From the NCBI RefSeq assembly GCF_027943725.1, contig NZ_AP025696.1:1-64000 (forward strand): DNA of 64,000 nucleotides. The letters run 5' to 3'. This document shows, piece after piece, positions 34,190 through 42,521 of the stretch; position 1 is the stretch's first letter; each line of letters opens with the position of its first letter. Below the pieces are notes generated by a model. That model ran no database searches, was not told the origin of the DNA, and saw only the letters and a list, made by a program, of their open reading frames with translations. Source of the stretch: Nitrosophilus kaiyonis. Its GTDB lineage: Bacteria; Campylobacterota; Campylobacteria; Campylobacterales; Nitratiruptoraceae. Both the position numbers and the translations under genes were made by a program.

Positions 34190-34882
34190 TCAAAATGGCC
34201 ATATTTTCATTAAAAATTTGGCTAACCAGCCTGGACTTTGAGTATCTGCTGCAAATCCTTCTCCATTATATTCCACATACATATCTGATATTTTTGATGA
34301 ATCAATTGAGTTATCTTGAGAAATATCTAAAGGTTTAACAATTCCAGAAATTTTTAAAACCTGTATATCATCATTTATTTTTATATATTTTTTTCCTTTT
34401 ATAAAAAGATTTCCATTTGGATAAACTTTTATTACCCTTGCTGAAATGGTAGCAACAAGTTTAGCTTGCCTTTTTGTATCTCCACTACCTTTGAAACTAT
34501 TTTTTGAAGACTGTTTCAATCCAAAAACTGATGTTTTATTTGGAACTTTTTTATCCATAATAGTAGCCGATGGTAAACTAAGATCCATATCATTTGTTCT
34601 TGCAGATTTCGTGTTTGTACTACCTTGCCCGCTAATATTTTCATAAACTTTTATAGTAACTATATCTCCAATATTATGAGCTTTGTCATCACTAAAAAGA
34701 TTATCATATCCATTATATAAAGAACCGGGAGAGTTTAAAGATTGTTGCTCTTTTATATCAGGAGGAGTTATAGTAGGTGGGGTTGGATTTTCTTTTTTAC
34801 TGCACCCTCCCGTTAAAAAAATAATTAAAACAAAAAAAATTAACGAATAAATTCTACTGTAAATGGAGCAACAACTCTGCAT
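34190..34882 (-). CDS. flgH: Flagellar L-ring lipoprotein FlgH
   Basis: 230 residues. The signal peptide ends in a lipobox, L-T-G-G-C (23-27). Conserved L-F-S-D-D-K-A-H-N-I-G-D-I-V-T-I-K-V and G-N-L-F-I-K-G-K-K-Y-I-K-I-N-D-D-I-Q-V-L-K-I-S-G-I-V-K-P-L-D-I match FlgH. FlgH is the outer-membrane L ring, so the organism is Gram-negative. The start has AGGATAATTAA upstream and lies inside the 3' end of flgA (43-base overlap). Confidence 0.94.
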   Translation of the reverse strand: MQSCCSIYSRIYSLIFFVLIIFLTGGCSKKENPTPPTITPPDIKEQQSLNSPGSLYNGYDNLFSDDKAHNIGDIVTIKVYENISGQGSTNTKSARTNDMDLSLPSATIMDKKVPNKTSVFGLKQSSKNSFKGSGDTKRQAKLVATISARVIKVYPNGNLFIKGKKYIKINDDIQVLKISGIVKPLDISQDNSIDSSKISDMYVEYNGEGFAADTQSPGWLAKFLMKIWPF

Positions 34883-35817
34883 TTAATTATCCTATCTGAA
34901 GAAATATTTTTTACCCTAATAATTTGTCCCAATATTCCATTTTCAAGAGCAAGCCCTAAAAGTTCAATTTTTATAGGACCATTTTTATATATAATTTTTA
35001 CACTTTTTCTTTTTATAACTAAATAGTTAGGCTCTATAAAATATCTTTTTATTATACTATCTTTTTTAATATTTCTTTTTGCAATATTGCCAATAATTTC
35101 ATCTTTTCCCAATATATCGCTTTTTGAATAGATTTTTATTTTTTTAAAATAGATATCATTTATTGAAATTTTTTTACCTTTTGGAATATCTCTTTTTGCA
35201 AATGGAGCCATAATAAATTTTTCAATTTTTAAAGTAATTGGAATTTTTTTAAAAAGTTTTCCGTCATTATAGATAAAATAATTGATATAAATATGTGAAT
35301 TTGTAGATGATTTTATCTCTATCTTTTTTTCTGTTTTCGAAAAAGGAATAGTAAAAGATTTATTACCTATAGAGATAGATTTTATAGCAATTCTATCGCC
35401 AAATTTTTGTTGAATAAACTTTTTTATATCATTTTCTATCTCAGAGATTTCCAATTTTTTTGTTTTTAATTTAACTATGCAATTTTCGCCAATTATATTT
35501 ATCTTTGATACATCAATATAATTATTTTGTAATGTTTTTAAGATTTGCTCTTTTTTTATTTTTGCTATATTATCTTTTAAAGTAGTTATCTTGAGAGTTG
35601 ATATGAAATTTTTTAAAGTTTTTTCATTTTTATCTGATTTTATATCAGCTATATCTTTTATCAAAATATTTTTGTTAATGACCTCAACAAAAGGCTTTAA
35701 TTCTACAACAATTTTGGCATAACCAGAAAAGTTTAAAAGTAACAGTAGGAAAAAGGCCAAAATAGCCTTTTTAAAAAATTTATGATTTAAGTGTAGAAAC
35801 TGTTCTGAGCATTTCAT
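34840..35817 (-). CDS. flgA: P-ring assembly chaperone FlgA
   Basis: 325 residues, with a signal peptide (about 14-34) after a 13-residue leader. The C-terminal 130 residues have the SAF/FlgA domain: I-M-A-P-F-A-K-R-D-I-P-K-G-K-K-I, I-I-G-N-I-A-K-R-N-I-K-K-D-S-I-I and V-K-I-I-Y-K-N-G, ending V-A-P-F-T-V-E. FlgA assists FlgI assembly in the periplasm. Its start overlaps the flgG end by 38 bases; the extra leader before the hydrophobic stretch leaves the exact start somewhat open. Confidence 0.85.
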   Translation of the reverse strand: MKCSEQFLHLNHKFFKKAILAFFLLLLLNFSGYAKIVVELKPFVEVINKNILIKDIADIKSDKNEKTLKNFISTLKITTLKDNIAKIKKEQILKTLQNNYIDVSKINIIGENCIVKLKTKKLEISEIENDIKKFIQQKFGDRIAIKSISIGNKSFTIPFSKTEKKIEIKSSTNSHIYINYFIYNDGKLFKKIPITLKIEKFIMAPFAKRDIPKGKKISINDIYFKKIKIYSKSDILGKDEIIGNIAKRNIKKDSIIKRYFIEPNYLVIKRKSVKIIYKNGPIKIELLGLALENGILGQIIRVKNISSDRIIKCRVVAPFTVEFIR

Positions 35818-36580
35818 CTGCAGTAGTAATACCTTTTGAATTTATCTCATATGCTCTTTGAGCAACTATTAAATTTACCATCTCATCAACTATATTAACA
35901 TTTGAACTCTCTAAAAATCCTTGAGCAAGTTTACCAAAACCATCACTATTAGGATCTCCTTCAATAGCCTCCGCTGAAGCCTCAGTTGGAACAAATAGAT
36001 TTTGGCCAATAGATTTTAATCCAGCGGGATTTATAAATCTATACAGTTTTATATCTGCCAACTCTTCAATTGTTTGAACTCCACCCTCATTTCTCACAGC
36101 AGTTACTTTTCCATTTGGACTAATAGATAAACTAATAAGAGTTTCTGGCGAAGATACTTGAATATTTGGTGAGAGCTTATATCCTTCAGGAGTTACAATA
36201 TATCCTTCATTATCAAGTTGAAAATTTCCAGCTCTTGTATATGCTTCTCCTCCACCAGGTGTTTCTATTTTAAAAAAACCTTTTCCTTCTATCGCAACAT
36301 CAAGTTCTCTATCTGTTTTTTTTAGGCTTCCTTGAGAAAAAATTTTACTAACATCAGAAAGCTTTACACCTAGACCTATTTGAATTCCTGAAGGAACCAT
36401 ATTTTCATCTGAACTTTTTACACCTGGGTCTTTAATATTTTGATAAATCAAATCCTCAAAATTTGCCCTACTTATTTTAAATCCAACTGTATTAACATTT
36501 GCTATATTATTAGATACAACATCAAGATTTGTCTGTTGTGCCTGCATACCAGAAGCTGATGTCCAAAGAGCCCTAATCAT
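35780..36580 (-). CDS. flgG: Distal rod protein FlgG
   Basis: 266 residues. M-I-R-A-L-W-T-S-A-S-G-M-Q-A-Q-Q and D-V-V-S-N-N-I-A-N-V-N-T-V-G-F-K at the start, G-F-F-K-I-E-T-P-G-G-G-E-A-Y-T-R-A-G-N-F in the middle, and L-E-S-S-N-V-N-I-V-D-E-M-V-N-L-I-V-A-Q-R-A-Y-E-I-N-S-K-G at the end are the FlgG pattern. It forms the distal rod. The 57 bases upstream carry no recognisable promoter. Confidence 0.97.
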   Translation of the reverse strand: MIRALWTSASGMQAQQTNLDVVSNNIANVNTVGFKISRANFEDLIYQNIKDPGVKSSDENMVPSGIQIGLGVKLSDVSKIFSQGSLKKTDRELDVAIEGKGFFKIETPGGGEAYTRAGNFQLDNEGYIVTPEGYKLSPNIQVSSPETLISLSISPNGKVTAVRNEGGVQTIEELADIKLYRFINPAGLKSIGQNLFVPTEASAEAIEGDPNSDGFGKLAQGFLESSNVNIVDEMVNLIVAQRAYEINSKGITTADEMLRTVSTLKS

Positions 36581-36637
36581 TTCCTATCCTTTCTTTTATT
36601 TGGTATCTTTCTCACTTTCTAACTATTTAACTAAATT

Positions 36638-37354
36638 TTATGCTCTTCCAATCTCATTTGTTTTTTGTTCAATAGCATCTAATGATTTAATTAAATTTGA
36701 ATATATCTCAAATCTTCTTTGAGATATAATCATCTCACTCATCTCTTTTATTGGATTAACGTTTGAACTTTCTAAAAATCCTTGCCTTATAAGATATTTT
36801 GGTTTTTTTTCACTTCCATTTCCAACATAATAACTTTTGCCATAAGCCTTTACTTTTTCAAAATTGATAATTTTAAGTTTTGCAACTTCTTCGCCTTTTT
36901 GAAAAATAGCACCATTTGGACCTACATTTATTGGATATTTTGAATTAACTTCTATTTTTTTACCTGCATCATCTAAAACAGGATTACCATTTGAGTCTAC
37001 TAAAATATTTTCATTGTTTATAAAAAAATGGCCATTTCTTGTTAAAAGTTTTTCGCCTTTAACTTTAACTTGAAAAAAACCATCACCCTCTATCGCAAAA
37101 TCTAAAGGATTCTCAGTTTTTTTTAGTGAGCCTTGCTCTAATATAACTGGAGTATCTTCAAATCTTGAAAATACAAATAGATGATTGCTATCACCTCTGT
37201 TTTTATCAATTCTTTGGCTCATCTCTTTTAAAAGAAGTTTTTTAAACCCTGTAGTATTAACATTTGCAATATTATTAGTAATTGTATCAAGCTGTTCCAT
37301 AGCTCTTGAACTACCACTTGCAAGAACATATATAGATTGAAGATTTAGGGCCAT
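36638..37354 (-). CDS. flgF: Proximal rod protein FlgF
   Basis: 238 residues. It shares the rod signature T-I-T-N-N-I-A-N-V-N-T-T-G-F-K-K and the C-terminal R-Q-G-F-L-E-S-S-N-V-N-P-I-K-E-M-S-E-M-I-I-S-Q-R-R-F-E-I, which fits FlgF better than FlgG. It is paired with flgG as usual and follows the FliY-like gene by 9 bases. Confidence 0.93.
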   Translation of the reverse strand: MALNLQSIYVLASGSSRAMEQLDTITNNIANVNTTGFKKLLLKEMSQRIDKNRGDSNHLFVFSRFEDTPVILEQGSLKKTENPLDFAIEGDGFFQVKVKGEKLLTRNGHFFINNENILVDSNGNPVLDDAGKKIEVNSKYPINVGPNGAIFQKGEEVAKLKIINFEKVKAYGKSYYVGNGSEKKPKYLIRQGFLESSNVNPIKEMSEMIISQRRFEIYSNLIKSLDAIEQKTNEIGRA

Positions 37355-37363
37355 TTTTTTTCC

Positions 37364-37894
37364 TTATTCACTATCTAATATTTTCATTCTATCTTCTGGA
37401 GTAATAATATTTGTTATTTTGATACCAAAACTATTTTTTATTGTATAAAGTTCACCCTTTGCTATAAGTTTACCATTAACCTTTAAATCAACAGGTTCAC
37501 TTATCATTTTATCAAGCTCTATGACACTATTTGGATTTAATTTTAAAATCTCTTCTATGGGTAATTCAGTTGATCCTATCTCAACCGTTACTTCTAATGG
37601 AATATCCATTAAAAGAGATAATTTTGAATTTTCACTCTTTTCATAATTTTCAAAAGATTCAAGAGAACTATCAATGGGCTTTTTATCTTCATTTGCAATT
37701 TCACTTTCCCAAGATGAAGCTAAATCTTCTTGATTATTCTCTTGTGCAGCTTCAGCTTCCCATTGTGCTGCTAACTCATCTTGATCAACTTCTTGGGAAT
37801 TTTCTTGATTATCTTGTTCAGCTTGCTCAGCCCACTCTTTTGCAAGCTCTTCTTGGTCTACACTATCTTGATTATTTTTTATCTCTTCACTCAT
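37364..37894 (-). CDS. fliY: FliN/FliY-type motor switch protein with acidic repeat leader
   Basis: 176 residues. A C-terminal SpoA domain (about 98-172: L-L-M-D-I-P-L-E-V-T-V-E-I-G-S-T-E, then K-N-S-F-G-I-K-I-T-N-I) is preceded by about 90 acidic residues that include three imperfect copies of Q-x-E-L-A-x-x-W-x-x-x-A-x (near 14-27, 37-51 and 55-68). Unlike Firmicutes FliY it has no CheC domain. It overlaps fliM by 8 bases, so the two switch proteins are probably made in step. The repeats may be extra docking sites for a partner. Confidence 0.88.
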   Translation of the reverse strand: MSEEIKNNQDSVDQEELAKEWAEQAEQDNQENSQEVDQDELAAQWEAEAAQENNQEDLASSWESEIANEDKKPIDSSLESFENYEKSENSKLSLLMDIPLEVTVEIGSTELPIEEILKLNPNSVIELDKMISEPVDLKVNGKLIAKGELYTIKNSFGIKITNIITPEDRMKILDSE

Positions 37895-38846
37895 TCTCTT
37901 CCTTCAAGATTGGCTCTTTTATCAAAGCTGCATATCTCTCTTTTACTTTTCCTAACTTACATTTATATTTTGGAGTATTTTCAACAACAAGCATTAGATC
38001 ACTATCTTTATCAATATTTAATATTAAATCATCTCCCACTTTCCATTCAAGAATATCTTTTAAAAGAAATTTTTCTTTACCAAGTTCTAAAGTTATTTTT
38101 ATATTCAATGAAACTAGAGACTCTTTTAATTTTTTTTGCCATTCACTATTTTCTTCGCCTATAAATTCTGTATAAATTATATCTTTTATTGGCATAAACA
38201 TACCTTGAGGAAAACAGAAAAATATTGGAGCTTCATATCCATCAACTTCAACATTACACTCCACAACAACTACTTTTTCATTCCCTGATGTAACTCTTGC
38301 CAATGAAGGATTTAGCTCAATTGATTTTTTTTCCAAATTTATAGGATAGAAATTTTTCCAAACATCTTCAAATGTTTTTAATGCTATATCAATAAAATCT
38401 CCAATTATTTGCACTTCAAGTTTTGTAAATTCTCTGCCTTCAACTTTAAAAGGTTTAGCTGGGCCTCCAAAAAGTACACTTATTATAGTAAAAACAAGCC
38501 TTGAATCAACAACAAATAGAGCATTTTCTTTTAAAGGTTTCATAGAGATTGTAGTATAGCTAGAAGGCATAGGAATTTTTGACATAAAAGAGTTAAATCT
38601 TGAAACATATATGCTCTCTTTTGAGACCATATTTATTTTGGGGATAATCTTTCTTACTTCATCTCTAAATAGTTTTACCCATCTCTCATATATGATCTCA
38701 AGTCCAGGCAATCCACCTTTTTTAATACTTTCTATTTCACTAAAATCAAAAGGTACAATGTCACTTTTTTCTTCAATACTCTCTTCTTCGTTTCCACCTA
38801 AAAGTGCATCAATTTCATCTTGAGACAAGAAATCTTGTTCTGACAT
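37887..38846 (-). CDS. fliM: Flagellar motor switch protein FliM
   Basis: 319 residues. The N-terminal CheY-P-binding peptide L-S-Q-D-E-I-D-A-L-L (7-16) is intact, followed by the CheC-like middle domain (Y-E-R-W-V-K-L-F-R-D-E-V, then I-P-M-P-S-S-Y-T-T-I) and a C-terminal SpoA domain (about 230-305). FliM carries the switching signal from CheY. It heads the long minus-strand flagellar series, and a good sigma-70-type promoter lies at 38875-38903. Confidence 0.96.
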   Translation of the reverse strand: MSEQDFLSQDEIDALLGGNEEESIEEKSDIVPFDFSEIESIKKGGLPGLEIIYERWVKLFRDEVRKIIPKINMVSKESIYVSRFNSFMSKIPMPSSYTTISMKPLKENALFVVDSRLVFTIISVLFGGPAKPFKVEGREFTKLEVQIIGDFIDIALKTFEDVWKNFYPINLEKKSIELNPSLARVTSGNEKVVVVECNVEVDGYEAPIFFCFPQGMFMPIKDIIYTEFIGEENSEWQKKLKESLVSLNIKITLELGKEKFLLKDILEWKVGDDLILNIDKDSDLMLVVENTPKYKCKLGKVKERYAALIKEPILKEENE

Positions 38847-38874
38847 CTGTACCCTTGGATTTAATATTAAAAAT

Positions 38875-38903
38875 ATTATAGCGATATATTAGGCTTTTTG
38901 CAA
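38875..38903 (-). promoter_or_regulatory. Sigma-70-type promoter of the fliM series
   Basis: On the minus strand: TTGCAA (38903-38898), exactly 17 bases, then TATAAT (38880-38875), 29 bases before the fliM start codon. The -10 is a full match and the -35 matches 4 of 6 bases of TTGACA. This makes a housekeeping-type early promoter for the rod, ring and export genes. Confidence 0.7.
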
Positions 38904-38992
38904 CTTTTTTCACATTTTTTTCACTATTTTTCTTAAATAATAAAATTATGAGTAAATAATTAATATTTTATGTGAAAAAGAGGTGAAAAAAG
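38904..38992. repeat. 21-bp imperfect inverted repeat upstream of the fliM promoter
   Basis: 38904-38924 (C-T6-CAC-A-T7-CAC) is complementary to 38972-38992 at 19 of 21 positions; the loop is 47 bases of A/T. It sits directly upstream of the -35 of fliM. Each arm contains two GTGAAAAA units 10-11 bases apart, which would place them on one face of the helix. A regulator-binding site is possible. Confidence 0.5.
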
Positions 38993-39243
38993 ATAGTCAT
39001 TGGTATATTGGAAAATGAGGAATTAGAAGGAATTGGGAATTAGCGCTAAAAGCCAAGCGTTAAGAGCTAAATGTTAATTGTTAAGTGTATAACTACAAAT
39101 TATCACTATCCACAATCGCCAAATACTACTTACTTAAATCTTGGCTCTCACTTATCCTTTTCATCTTATTCAAGCATCATCATAAAAATTTCCACTAATA
39201 ACTTAATGACTAATGACTAATGACTTAATATCTAACAGTATGC
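38993..39243. repeat. Intergenic word-repeat element, copy 3 (fliG-fliM gap)
   Basis: This is the longest gene-free stretch of the window together with the promoter region (38847-39244). The 5' part is made of TAGTCATTGG, ATATTGG, GGAATTAG and GGGAATTAG words; the 3' part is C-rich and ends in three tandem TAATGAC units (39204-39224). TAGTCATT at 38994-39001 pairs with AATGACTA at 39205-39212. A TTAGCGCTAA palindrome lies at 39050-39059. No ORF with plausible start and codon use was seen. Confidence 0.6.
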
Positions 39244-39244
39244 T

Positions 39245-40264
39245 TTAAACATACTCTTCTCCACTTCCATAATCAATAACACCTTTATTGATTAGTGCTT
39301 TAATCTCTTCGATAATTTTCTTTTGAGCCTTTTCTACATCACTTTTTTTCATAGGCCCAAGCACTTCCATATCTTCTACAAACATCTCAGCAGCACGTTT
39401 TGACATATTTGCTAAAAATTTATTAAGTATCTCTTCTGAAGCACCTTTAAGTGCAACAAGAAGTTCATTTTTATCAACATTTTTAAGAATCTCAATAATA
39501 GCTTTATTATCAAGTTTAACAATATCTTCAAATTTAAACATTCTCTCTTCAATATTTGTAGCAAGAATTTCATTCTCTTTTTTAATATCATCCAATATCT
39601 CTTGTTGTGTCTCTTTTGGTAGAGCATTTACAATTTCAGCTGCAACATCAATACCGCTTAATGTTTCTTCTTTACCAGCCCCCATTGATGCAAGTTCCTC
39701 TTCTAAAGTGTGAGCAACAACTTTTAGCGTCTGATTTGAAATTTTCTCGATTGAGGCAATTCTTTGAATTACCTCTTCTTGAACATTTGTCACACCTGCT
39801 CTTTTTGGAATATATTGTAAAATTTCTGCTGCTTTTGAAGGATTTATCTGAGAAAGTATTAAAGCAATAACCTGAGGATGCTCATCTTTTATAATACCAG
39901 CTACTGCTTTTGCATCCATTTTTTCCAACTCTTTAAATATCTGTTTTCCCTCTTCTGAACTAAAAGTCTCTTCAAGAAGCTTTTCTAACTTATCTGGAGG
40001 CAAAGCCTGCTGTAAAATACTTTTTAAATGTTCAGGTGCCAATTTTACAGGAGATATTTCTCTCAAAAAATTATAAGCATCATCTAAGACCGATTTTAGT
40101 TGCTCTTTAGTCGGTGTTTCCACAGTTAAAAAAGCTTTTACTAGTCTTTCAATTTCATGCTCTTTTAAATTTTTGAAAATTTTTACGCTTTTTTCTTCTG
40201 GGAGTGCAGAAAGAAAAATTGCAGCTTTTTGAATTCCTTTTAGACTACTTTTTTTCTCTTCCAA
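39245..40264 (-). CDS. fliG: Flagellar motor switch protein FliG
   Basis: 339 residues. Conserved blocks: K-A-A-I-F-L-S-A-L-P-E-E-K-S-V-K-I-F (13-30), D-E-H-P-Q-V-I-A-L-I-L-S-Q-I-N (about 127-141), M-F-K-F-E-D-I-V-K-L-D and L-L-V-A-L-K-G-A-S-E in the torque-generating C-terminal domain. FliG links the MS ring to FliM and contacts the stator. The start is a TTG with AAGGAATAGAT upstream. It is separated from fliF and grouped with a PilZ-like gene and an MCP. Confidence 0.96.
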   Translation of the reverse strand: MEEKKSSLKGIQKAAIFLSALPEEKSVKIFKNLKEHEIERLVKAFLTVETPTKEQLKSVLDDAYNFLREISPVKLAPEHLKSILQQALPPDKLEKLLEETFSSEEGKQIFKELEKMDAKAVAGIIKDEHPQVIALILSQINPSKAAEILQYIPKRAGVTNVQEEVIQRIASIEKISNQTLKVVAHTLEEELASMGAGKEETLSGIDVAAEIVNALPKETQQEILDDIKKENEILATNIEERMFKFEDIVKLDNKAIIEILKNVDKNELLVALKGASEEILNKFLANMSKRAAEMFVEDMEVLGPMKKSDVEKAQKKIIEEIKALINKGVIDYGSGEEYV

Positions 40265-40266
40265 AT

Positions 40267-40923
40267 CTATTCCTTATTTTCCAATAATTTTTTTGCTATT
40301 TCAATATATCTATTTATAATAATTTTTGCAATACTCTTATTTGAATCTACTATTTTACCTCTAATTATTGTATGGTCACTATTTACTAAAGCATCAACTT
40401 TTTCTATCTCTATATTGATCTCTAAACGCTTTTGATCTCTTTTAATCATAATATTTTTAAATGTATTATTTTCTAATTTTTTTGGAACATATATTTTTAT
40501 ACCAATAACTGAAATATCTTCTATATAAACATTTTTGCATATCAATGAACCATCAATATACATATCAAAATAACCAAAATCCTCTTTGCATAAAGGAAAT
40601 CTTTCAAATACTCTTCTCTCTTCTAACTCCTCTTTAGAAATAATTTTGGTCCATATTTTACTATCTTCAATTTTTTCAATTTTTAATAAAAAGATATATT
40701 TTCTTTTATCATCTTTTATTACGATAAAAAAATCAGAAAATTTTCCAATGATAGAAAGATATTGCAAGGGATTTATTTTGTCAAATAAAATTTTATTATC
40801 ATTTATATCTAAAACTTTTAAACTAAAAAAAAGATTAAAATCTATTCTCTTTTTACTCTCTTCACATATTCTTGTTAACTTTTTATAAGCATTATATCTT
40901 TCATTTTTTTTAAATAGCATCAT
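40267..40923 (-). CDS. PilZ-like c-di-GMP receptor candidate
   Basis: 218 residues, soluble. A 95-residue N-terminal region precedes a PilZ-like domain (about 95-200) with E-R-R-V-F-E-R-F-P (RRxxxR) and [11 protein letters not shown] (DxSxxG), the c-di-GMP-binding signatures. The match is weaker than in the 9975 protein. Its position between an MCP and fliG suggests that it acts on the motor switch or on chemotaxis. It overlaps the MCP by 14 bases; fliG starts 2 bases after its stop. Confidence 0.7.
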   Translation of the reverse strand: MMLFKKNERYNAYKKLTRICEESKKRIDFNLFFSLKVLDINDNKILFDKINPLQYLSIIGKFSDFFIVIKDDKRKYIFLLKIEKIEDSKIWTKIISKEELEERRVFERFPLCKEDFGYFDMYIDGSLICKNVYIEDISVIGIKIYVPKKLENNTFKNIMIKRDQKRLEINIEIEKVDALVNSDHTIIRGKIVDSNKSIAKIIINRYIEIAKKLLENKE

Positions 40924-42016
40924 TTATCCTATTATCTTTAATATATCTTTCCAATTCTTCTAAAGATTTAGCACACTCTTTTGTATCACTATGTATATTA
41001 AATATCAAATCTTTAACAAAATCCAATGAAACTTTTTGTTCATTTATTAATTTTGATATATTTTCTGTACTTTTAACGACATTATTTAATTTTGATTCTA
41101 TATTTTCAAATACATCTTTTGCTTTTTCAATATCACTTTTTACCAAAATTGAATCTTCACTCTGTTTTTGTAGCTTTATTGAAAGAGTTTTTATAGAATT
41201 TGTAATTAAATTGACAATTTTAGTAATATCTTCAGTTGTTTTTATAGTTTTATTTGCAAGTGTTCTAACTTCATCTGCTACAACTGCAAAACCTTTTCCA
41301 TGTTCACCTGCTCTTGCTGCCTCAATAGCTGCATTTAAAGCAAGTAAGTTTGTCTGGTCAGATATCTCTTTTATATCTCTTACCATCTCTTCTATTTTTA
41401 TTGATTCATTTTCAAGTTTTTCTGCATCATCTTTAATTTCAACCACTTCATTGGTAAAATTTTTAACACTTTCCATTGAGGAGATAATTAATTTCAAACC
41501 TTTATCACTCTCTTTATCTGCATCAACTATGGATTTATACACTTTAGAAGTATTGTTTGTTACTCCATCTATGGATTTTGTTAGCAATTCTACAGAAATT
41601 GAAAGGCTTAATAAATCATCAATCAATTTTTGATTTTTTGAAGAAGAACTATCAATCAAATTTTTTATTTTATTTGAAATATCTTCTATTTTTGAAGAGA
41701 TTTTTTTAATTAGAAAATCTTTTTTATTAAATTCGTCTGAAACAAATAAAATCTCTTCTTTAAGATTATTCAAATCTATATCTTTTTTTATAATATGAAA
41801 AGACTCGATAACTATATCAAATAAAGTATCAACACTTTTTCCAATATTTAAAACACCGATTAAACCAATTATAAATACAATAATAGGTATAACAATTAAT
41901 AAAACTTTTTGAAAACTATTTATATCTTTTATATCAAAAATAAGATATACAGATAAAATAAGAGCAAAAAGTGACTGCAATAAAATAATTAAAAAAAGTT
42001 TTTTTGAAATTTTCAT
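40910..42016 (-). CDS. Methyl-accepting chemotaxis protein without a periplasmic sensor
   Basis: 368 residues. Two membrane helices (about 6-26 and 37-58) are separated by only about 10 residues, so there is no periplasmic ligand domain. The cytoplasmic part is coiled coil with the signalling hairpin [32 protein letters not shown] intact, so it should couple to CheA/CheW. No HAMP domain is obvious. It diverges from the chemotaxis operon; its start codon overlaps the -35 of the sigma-28 promoter on the other strand. Confidence 0.88.
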   Translation of the reverse strand: MKISKKLFLIILLQSLFALILSVYLIFDIKDINSFQKVLLIVIPIIVFIIGLIGVLNIGKSVDTLFDIVIESFHIIKKDIDLNNLKEEILFVSDEFNKKDFLIKKISSKIEDISNKIKNLIDSSSSKNQKLIDDLLSLSISVELLTKSIDGVTNNTSKVYKSIVDADKESDKGLKLIISSMESVKNFTNEVVEIKDDAEKLENESIKIEEMVRDIKEISDQTNLLALNAAIEAARAGEHGKGFAVVADEVRTLANKTIKTTEDITKIVNLITNSIKTLSIKLQKQSEDSILVKSDIEKAKDVFENIESKLNNVVKSTENISKLINEQKVSLDFVKDLIFNIHSDTKECAKSLEELERYIKDNRINDAI

Positions 42017-42042
42017 AAAATAACCTTTATTTGTGCCGATAA
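42016..42042 (+). promoter_or_regulatory. Sigma-28 promoter of the chemotaxis operon
   Basis: TAAAATAA (42016-42023), 11 bases, then GCCGATAA (42035-42042): the -10 matches the FliA consensus in all 8 bases and the spacing is exact. It faces the cheZ-cheA-cheW-cheV-cheY operon, 126 bases before its first start codon. The TAAA overlaps the start codon of the divergent MCP at position 42016. Confidence 0.88.
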
Positions 42043-42167
42043 TTTTTAAAATACGATTTTATATTTTATATATTTTAATTTAAAATTAAATTTAATTATA
42101 TAATAATACTCTTAAAAATCGATATTTTGAGAATTTTGCAACTTTTATTTATTATATGGGGTATTTA

Positions 42168-42512
42168 ATGTTTAAAAATGAGGATTTTAAAATTGCTTAT
42201 GATCATCTTCAGTTATCCATAGATGAGAGTGAGAAAAATACAAAAAAGATACTCGAAATTTTATATTCTATGTCTAAAGATATAAATGAAGGAAATTTTA
42301 AAGATTTAGAAAACAAGATAGTTAAAGCCACTGAACTTTTACAGTTTCAAGACATAATTTCTCAAAGATTAAAAAAAGTTCAAAATTTTTTAAAAGAGAT
42401 TGATTCATTAATAGATTCACAAATAGATAAAGAAAAACTTTCAGACTTTGCTTGGGAAAATGAAGTTGAACAAAATGATGTGGATGATATACTTAAAAGT
42501 TATGGATTATAA
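42168..42512 (+). CDS. cheZ: Short CheZ-like CheY-P phosphatase
   Basis: 114 residues from the ATG at 42168, which has TGGGG upstream; an ATG at 42156 lacks a ribosome site. The helix L-L-Q-F-Q-D-I-I-S-Q-R-L-K-K-V carries Asp and Gln four residues apart (D-I-I-S-Q), matching the catalytic D143/Q147 pair of E. coli CheZ. The C-terminus V-D-D-I-L-K-S-Y-G-L matches the CheY-binding tail (VDDLLdSLGF). At about half the length of E. coli CheZ it is a minimal form, as in the distant CheZ relatives of Helicobacter. It is first in the che operon. Confidence 0.85.
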   Translation: MFKNEDFKIAYDHLQLSIDESEKNTKKILEILYSMSKDINEGNFKDLENKIVKATELLQFQDIISQRLKKVQNFLKEIDSLIDSQIDKEKLSDFAWENEVEQNDVDDILKSYGL

Positions 42513-42521
42513 GGATAGAAA

